Below are positions 6,505 through 8,893 of a DNA stretch of 8,893 bases, in pieces. The position numbers and the translations under genes are program-made. The first letter of the stretch is position 1. Each line of letters begins with the position of its first letter. Source of the DNA: Actinomycetales bacterium (GTDB taxonomy: Bacteria > Actinomycetota > Actinomycetes > Actinomycetales > JAHECE01); contig JAHECE010000105.1 of assembly GCA_024641895.1 (NCBI GenBank), positions 1 through 8,893 on the forward strand, in the 5' to 3' direction. The notes below the pieces were generated by a model. That model made no database searches. It had not been told where the DNA came from and worked only from the letters and a program-made list of their open reading frames with translations.

Positions 6505-7378
6505 GACCGGCGCGACCAGTGGAGACGCCGCCGTCTCCGCCGCAAGGCTCGCTCGTCCCAGCGCCGGCTGGGCCCTGCTGACGTCGGAGCTCTCCGTCCT
6601 CTTCCGGCGACGCCGGACGATCGCGATGTTGCTGGCGCTCGCCGCCATCCCGGTGCTGATCGCAGTGGCGGTCAAGCTCTCCTCGTCGCCGCCGGGCCCC
6701 GGCGAAGGCCCGCCGTTCCTGGACCGGATCACCCAGAACGGGCTCTTCGTCGGGGTGACAGCCCTCGTCGTCTCGATCCCGCTCTTCCTCCCATTGACCA
6801 TCGGCGTCGCCGCGGGCGACACGATCGCCGGCGAGGCGGGTCTCGGTACCCTGCGCTACCTGCTGCTCGCGCCCGCCGGCCGGGTGCGGCTGCTGCTCGT
6901 GAAGTACGCCGGTGCCGCGGCCTTCTGCCTCGCCGCCACCAGCTCCGTGGTGGTGGCCGGTGCCGCCATCGGGGTCGCGCTCTTCCCCGTCGGCCCGGTG
7001 CCCCTGCTCTCCGGCGACACGATCACCGTCGGCGAGTCGGTGGTGCGCTCGCTCCTCGTGGCCGGCTACGTCACGATCTCGATGCTCGGGCTGTCCGCCG
7101 TCGGCCTGTTCATCTCGACGCTGACCGAGGTCCCGGTGGGTGCGATGGCGGCGACCATCGTCCTGTCCGTCGTCTCGCAGGTGCTCGACTCGCTGAACCA
7201 GCTCGCCTGGCTGCACCCGTGGCTGTTCAGCCACTACTGGCTCGACTTCACCGACCTCCTGCGCGAGCCGATCCTCTGGACGTCGTTCGCGGACAACGCC
7301 CTGCTTCAGGCCGGCTACATCGCGTTCTTCGGTGCGCTCGCCTACGGACGGTTCGTGACGAAGGACGTGCTGTCCTGA
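6494..7378 (+). CDS. ABC-2 type transporter permease
   Basis: This 294-residue membrane protein has about six hydrophobic segments, near residues 43-61, 85-107, 136-164, 185-209, 214-232 and 268-285. AGEAGLGTLRYLLLAPAGRVRLLLVK after the second helix is the ABC-2 hallmark where the EGTLR-like coupling element is followed by a basic segment. The start is TTG at 6494, with GGGGAGGG at 6478-6485 (8-nt spacing). This overlaps the ATPase gene by 11 bp. No better in-frame start is close by. With the ATPase it would form an exporter, and the LolA-like protein may receive or deliver the substrate outside the membrane. It is the last gene of the operon: two hairpins follow its stop. Confidence 0.92.
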   Translation: MPSETGATSGDAAVSAARLARPSAGWALLTSELSVLFRRRRTIAMLLALAAIPVLIAVAVKLSSSPPGPGEGPPFLDRITQNGLFVGVTALVVSIPLFLPLTIGVAAGDTIAGEAGLGTLRYLLLAPAGRVRLLLVKYAGAAAFCLAATSSVVVAGAAIGVALFPVGPVPLLSGDTITVGESVVRSLLVAGYVTISMLGLSAVGLFISTLTEVPVGAMAATIVLSVVSQVLDSLNQLAWLHPWLFSHYWLDFTDLLREPILWTSFADNALLQAGYIAFFGALAYGRFVTKDVLS

Positions 7379-7380
7379 TC

Positions 7381-7400
7381 TGGCGGGCTGTCGCCCGCCA
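7381..7400 (+). terminator. Hairpin 3 nt after the ABC permease stop
   Basis: TGGCGGGC and GCCCGCCA form a perfect 8-bp stem with a TGTC tetraloop, starting 3 nt after the operon's last stop codon. It is a strong hairpin at the right place to end the operon, though without a U-tract. Its 3' arm is shared with the alternative hairpin 7392-7438. Confidence 0.55.
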
Positions 7401-7438
7401 CCAGCGGTGACAGGCGCCGGCGGCGCTGGTGGGGGGCG
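7392..7438 (+). terminator. Alternative long hairpin overlapping the first terminator
   Basis: CGCCCGCCACCAGCG (7392-7406) pairs with CGCTGGTGGGGGGCG (7424-7438) over 15 positions with one G-G mismatch, leaving a 17-nt loop. It cannot form together with the hairpin at 7381-7400, because both use 7393-7400. Its right arm lies inside the long direct repeat but its left arm does not, so the second repeat copy cannot form it. Confidence 0.35.
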
Positions 7439-7528
7439 TGACCTTGACCACACGGGTCGAAGCGGGCATGCCGCGGGCCGATGCGGATACGCCCGCACAC
7501 CTTCACCGTAAGGGCAGGTCAAGAGGTC
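7408..7528. repeat. Long direct repeat, copy 1 (121 bp)
   Basis: This sequence is identical at all 121 positions to 8773-8893, 1365 bp further on. It begins with TGACAGGCGCCGGCGG. Base 7407 (G) differs from 8772 (C), so the left border is sharp. The right border is unknown because the second copy runs into the window edge. It lies between the ABC operon's terminator and the M23 gene. Confidence 0.95.
7440..7528 (+). ncRNA. Candidate structured RNA (three-way junction), copy 1
   Basis: Within the long repeat, P1 pairs GACCTTGACC (7440-7449) with GGTCAAGAGGTC (7517-7528), 10 bp with a 2-nt bulge. P2 pairs GCGGGC (7462-7467) with GCCCGC (7491-7496), continued by CCGC (7471-7474) with GCGG (7483-7486) across a small internal loop. 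P3 is CCTT/AAGG (7500-7503, 7510-7513) with a 6-nt loop. Together they make a closed three-way junction. I recognise no known riboswitch in it. The strand is not certain, since the stems are equally possible on the complement. The plus strand is chosen because the M23 gene follows. Confidence 0.35.
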
Positions 7529-7612
7529 GCAAGGCTCGCCGGCACGCTCGACTTCAGGTACCGAGCCCGCACGATGCGCGAATCCGGGCCCGAACGGATG
7601 TTGTAACGGGCC

Positions 7613-7641
7613 TTCACAGACACGCCCGCCCCCCGTAACGT
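7613..7641 (+). promoter_or_regulatory. Candidate promoter of the M23 gene
   Basis: TTCACA (7613-7618) is a 5-of-6 match to the -35 box and is followed after 17 bp by TAACGT (7636-7641), a weaker -10. Transcription would start near 7648, giving a leader of about 57 nt. CGTTGGT (7639-7645) is complementary to ACCAACG (7685-7691) right at the SD, which matters only if transcription starts upstream of 7639. The rest of 7529-7704 shows no further feature. If this promoter is the only one, the structured element upstream is not in the M23 mRNA. Confidence 0.35.
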
Positions 7642-7704
7642 TGGTCTTACCGGCGCTGAACGAACAGAACCGGACAGGAACACAACCAACGGAGGTCGTG
7701 CCAC

Positions 7705-8592
7705 ATGACGAACGCAGCCGCTCAGCCCAACAACCGCCCGGCAGCGCGCCTGGCGGAGCAGGCTGGCCGCGCGCTCGTCACCGGCGAGCAGGCCACCACC
7801 GCCGCCAAGCCCGCGACACGCTCGCACCGCTGGTTCTCCCGCGGCGCGGTCCTGGCAGCCGTCGGCGCCCTGACCATCGTCGGCCCGCTCACCGGCGCCA
7901 ACGCCTCCACCGCCACCCCCGAGGCCACCCCCGCCGCCGTCGCCGAGGACGGCGTCGTCGCCGCCCTGGCCACCGGCGCGGTCGACCTGCCCGAGGCCAC
8001 CGCCCTGGACGCCGACCCGAACGCCGTCACCCGCGCCATCGGCACCGCCAGCCGCAGCTACGTCCGCGAAGCAGTCGACTGCCCGGTCCAGACCGAAGCC
8101 AACGGCGCCCTCGGCGCCGCGATGGGCGGCGAAGAGCTCCCCGCCACGCTCGTGATGCCGGCCGCCGAAGGCAGCTACCACGTCACCTCGCCCTACGGCC
8201 CCCGCTCCTACCCCTTCCCCGGCATGCACGAGGGCACCGACTTCGCCGGCAGCCTCGGCACCGCGCTCTACGCCGTCACCGACGGCACGGTCATCTACTC
8301 CGGCGGCGGACGCAACGGCCGCTCCGGCCAGATCGTCATCATCCGGGCCGAGGTCGACGGCGCCACGTACGACTTCTGGTACGGCCACATGTTCACCACC
8401 GGCGTCCACGTCACCGAGGGCCAGCAGGTCAAGGCCGGCCAGCCGATCGCCGAGATCGGCAACAACGGCAACTCCACCGGCCCGCACCTGCACTTCGAGG
8501 TCCACGACGCCAACGACCAGACCACAGACCCCTACGCCTTCCTCAAGGCCCACAACGCCCAGGCAGTCGGATCCGCGGCCACCTGCGCCTGA
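7705..8592 (+). CDS. Secreted M23-family metallopeptidase (peptidoglycan endopeptidase type)
   Basis: This 295-residue protein has a clear C-terminal M23 domain (about 145-282). GMHEGTDFA supplies zinc ligands His175 and Asp179. GPHLHFEV supplies His261 and His263, and WYGHM holds the expected active-site His228. SPYGPRSYPFPGMHEGTDF and IAEIGNNGNSTGPHLHFEV are family hallmarks. The peptidase fold cleaves peptide crosslinks in cell wall, and all key residues are present, so it should be active. A 43-residue hydrophilic N-terminus precedes a hydrophobic segment (about 44-64) ending in GANA-ST, read as a long signal peptide or an anchor. Cys126 and Cys294 could form a disulfide. ATG at 7705 has GGAGG at 7691-7695. 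Codons are almost all C/G-ending (mostly GCC, ACC, GTC, GGC), stronger than its neighbours, which suggests high expression. Confidence 0.94.
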   Translation: MTNAAAQPNNRPAARLAEQAGRALVTGEQATTAAKPATRSHRWFSRGAVLAAVGALTIVGPLTGANASTATPEATPAAVAEDGVVAALATGAVDLPEATALDADPNAVTRAIGTASRSYVREAVDCPVQTEANGALGAAMGGEELPATLVMPAAEGSYHVTSPYGPRSYPFPGMHEGTDFAGSLGTALYAVTDGTVIYSGGGRNGRSGQIVIIRAEVDGATYDFWYGHMFTTGVHVTEGQQVKAGQPIAEIGNNGNSTGPHLHFEVHDANDQTTDPYAFLKAHNAQAVGSAATCA

Positions 8593-8731
8593 CCCCACCA
8601 GCCGACACCCCCGGCACACCGAGAGCCCCGGCCCGCCACAAGCGGAACCGGGGCCCTCGCACACCCAGACCCACCCTCCACGCAACCTACGACCGCCCCT
8701 GCATGATGCCCTCGACGCCTGGGCGTGGGCC
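8593..8731. other. Start of the 301-bp region after the M23 gene
   Basis: The 301 bases from the M23 stop to the window end carry no gene I can support. They hold the hairpin at 8621-8658, the 21-bp tandem repeats at 8732-8773 and the second long-repeat copy at 8773-8893. The stretch 8659-8731 shows nothing definite. Confidence 0.6.
8621..8658 (+). terminator. Terminator hairpin of the M23 gene
   Basis: GAGAGCCCCGG (8621-8631) pairs with CCGGGGCCCTC (8648-8658) over 11 positions with one mismatch. The 16-nt loop contains a second small stem, CCGC/GCGG (8633-8636, 8642-8645). It starts 28 nt after the stop codon. It is the strongest terminator-like structure in the window, with no U-tract. 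Confidence 0.65.
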
Positions 8732-8773
8732 GACAGGCCTGGTGCGCCCGCTGACAGGCCTGGTGCGCCCGCT
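8732..8773. repeat. Two perfect tandem repeats of 21 bp
   Basis: Units 8732-8752 and 8753-8773 are identical and begin GACAGGCCTGG. A third unit starts at 8774 with the same first seven bases (GACAGGC) and then becomes the long direct repeat. Each unit carries the palindrome CAGGCCTG. The 21-bp length is two helical turns. Confidence 0.9.
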
Positions 8774-8893
8774 GACAGGCGCCGGCGGCGCTGGTGGGGG
8801 GCGTGACCTTGACCACACGGGTCGAAGCGGGCATGCCGCGGGCCGATGCGGATACGCCCGCACACCTTCACCGTAAGGGCAGGTCAAGAGGTC
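8773..8893. repeat. Long direct repeat, copy 2 (cut by the window edge)
   Basis: This copy is identical to 7408-7528 and still matching at the last base of the window, so the true repeat may be longer. It directly abuts the 21-bp tandem units, whose last base (T8773) is its first base. Confidence 0.95.
8805..8893 (+). ncRNA. Candidate structured RNA (three-way junction), copy 2
   Basis: This is the second exact copy of the segment folded at 7440-7528, with the same three stems. The last base of the window is the last base of P1. If it is a regulatory leader, a gene should begin about 180 bp beyond the window, by analogy with the spacing to the M23 gene. Confidence 0.3.

Noticed and set aside
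4966..6822. 618-codon open frame antisense to the LolA/ABC genes
   Set aside because: It has low-complexity Arg/Ala/Glu composition, no SD and no family resemblance, and it crosses three well supported genes.
6245..7522. 425-codon minus-strand frame, whose N-terminus reappears at 8687-8887
   Set aside because: The shared N-terminal sequence comes only from the 121-bp repeat. The remainder is an Arg/Gly/Glu-rich shadow of the ABC genes.
7602..7618. CRP/GlxR-like site TGTAA-N7-TCACA
   Set aside because: The half-sites are 7 bp apart instead of 6 and one half is imperfect. The TTCACA part is better explained as a -35 box.
7440..7704. ydaO/c-di-AMP riboswitch before the M23 gene
   Set aside because: This was expected from biology, but I could not find the conserved GGGGGAACC-like and GGGGUGAA-like blocks. 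The segment is left as an unassigned structure.
8732..8773. CRISPR array
   Set aside because: The units are directly adjacent with no unique spacers, only two copies exist, and no cas genes are present.
7519..8871. Long open frame antisense to the M23 gene (about 450 codons), and another in an alternative plus frame (7641-8876)
   Set aside because: Both are products of the extreme GC3 bias of the M23 gene. They read as Gly/Ala/Val- or Arg/Pro/His-rich sequence without domains, while the M23 frame has all family motifs and an SD.
7408..8893. Insertion sequence or transposon bounded by the direct repeats
   Set aside because: There is no transposase, no terminal inverted repeats and no target-site duplication. 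The cargo is a normal peptidase gene with its own promoter and terminator.

Overview
The window is high-GC DNA. The codon use is strongly GC-rich in the third position, GTG and TTG starts are used, and Shine-Dalgarno (SD) sequences are strong. The gene families (DUF1622 membrane protein, Flp pilin, LolA-like lipoprotein with a BcrA-type ABC transporter, secreted M23 peptidase) suggest an actinobacterium, probably in or near the Cellulomonas group of the Micrococcales. The genus is inferred from gene style only. I see no phage, transposase, CRISPR, tRNA or rRNA in the window.

Layout. Positions 1-97 are the last 31 codons of a SulP-type anion transporter (STAS tail). A small DUF1622 membrane protein follows (205-627, +). 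It converges on a Flp-type prepilin (817-1014, -), with a good hairpin between them (679-699). A small cupin protein (1289-1633, +) converges with only 4 bp of gap on an astacin-like zinc metalloprotease (1638-2705, -). Behind that protease, on the same strand, is an HtrA-like serine protease with a PDZ domain (2916-3887, -). Neither protease has a visible signal peptide. A 404-bp gap without a convincing gene separates HtrA from a divergent three-gene operon: a secreted LolA/RseB-like protein (4292-5509), an ABC ATPase (5506-6504) and an ABC-2 permease (6494-7378). These genes overlap, so they are probably translationally coupled. The right end holds a secreted M23 peptidase (7705-8592).

Regulation. 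Directly before the LolA-like gene there is a perfect inverted repeat. Its right half begins a GGAAC-N18-GTT match to an ECF-sigma promoter, placed so that the transcript could start at the ATG. Upstream of the metalloprotease three GTCAC repeats lie at exact 11-bp spacing.

Most unusual structure. A 121-bp sequence, identical at every base, lies before the M23 gene (7408-7528) and again after it up to the window edge (8773-8893), with a period of 1365 bp. Inside it an 89-nt segment can fold as a three-way junction. The second copy directly follows two 21-bp tandem repeats that share the seed TGACAGGC with both copies of the long repeat. This fits a recent duplication seeded by microhomology, a repeated regulatory RNA with a second M23-like gene beyond the window, or an assembly-end artefact. 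The window alone cannot decide between these.
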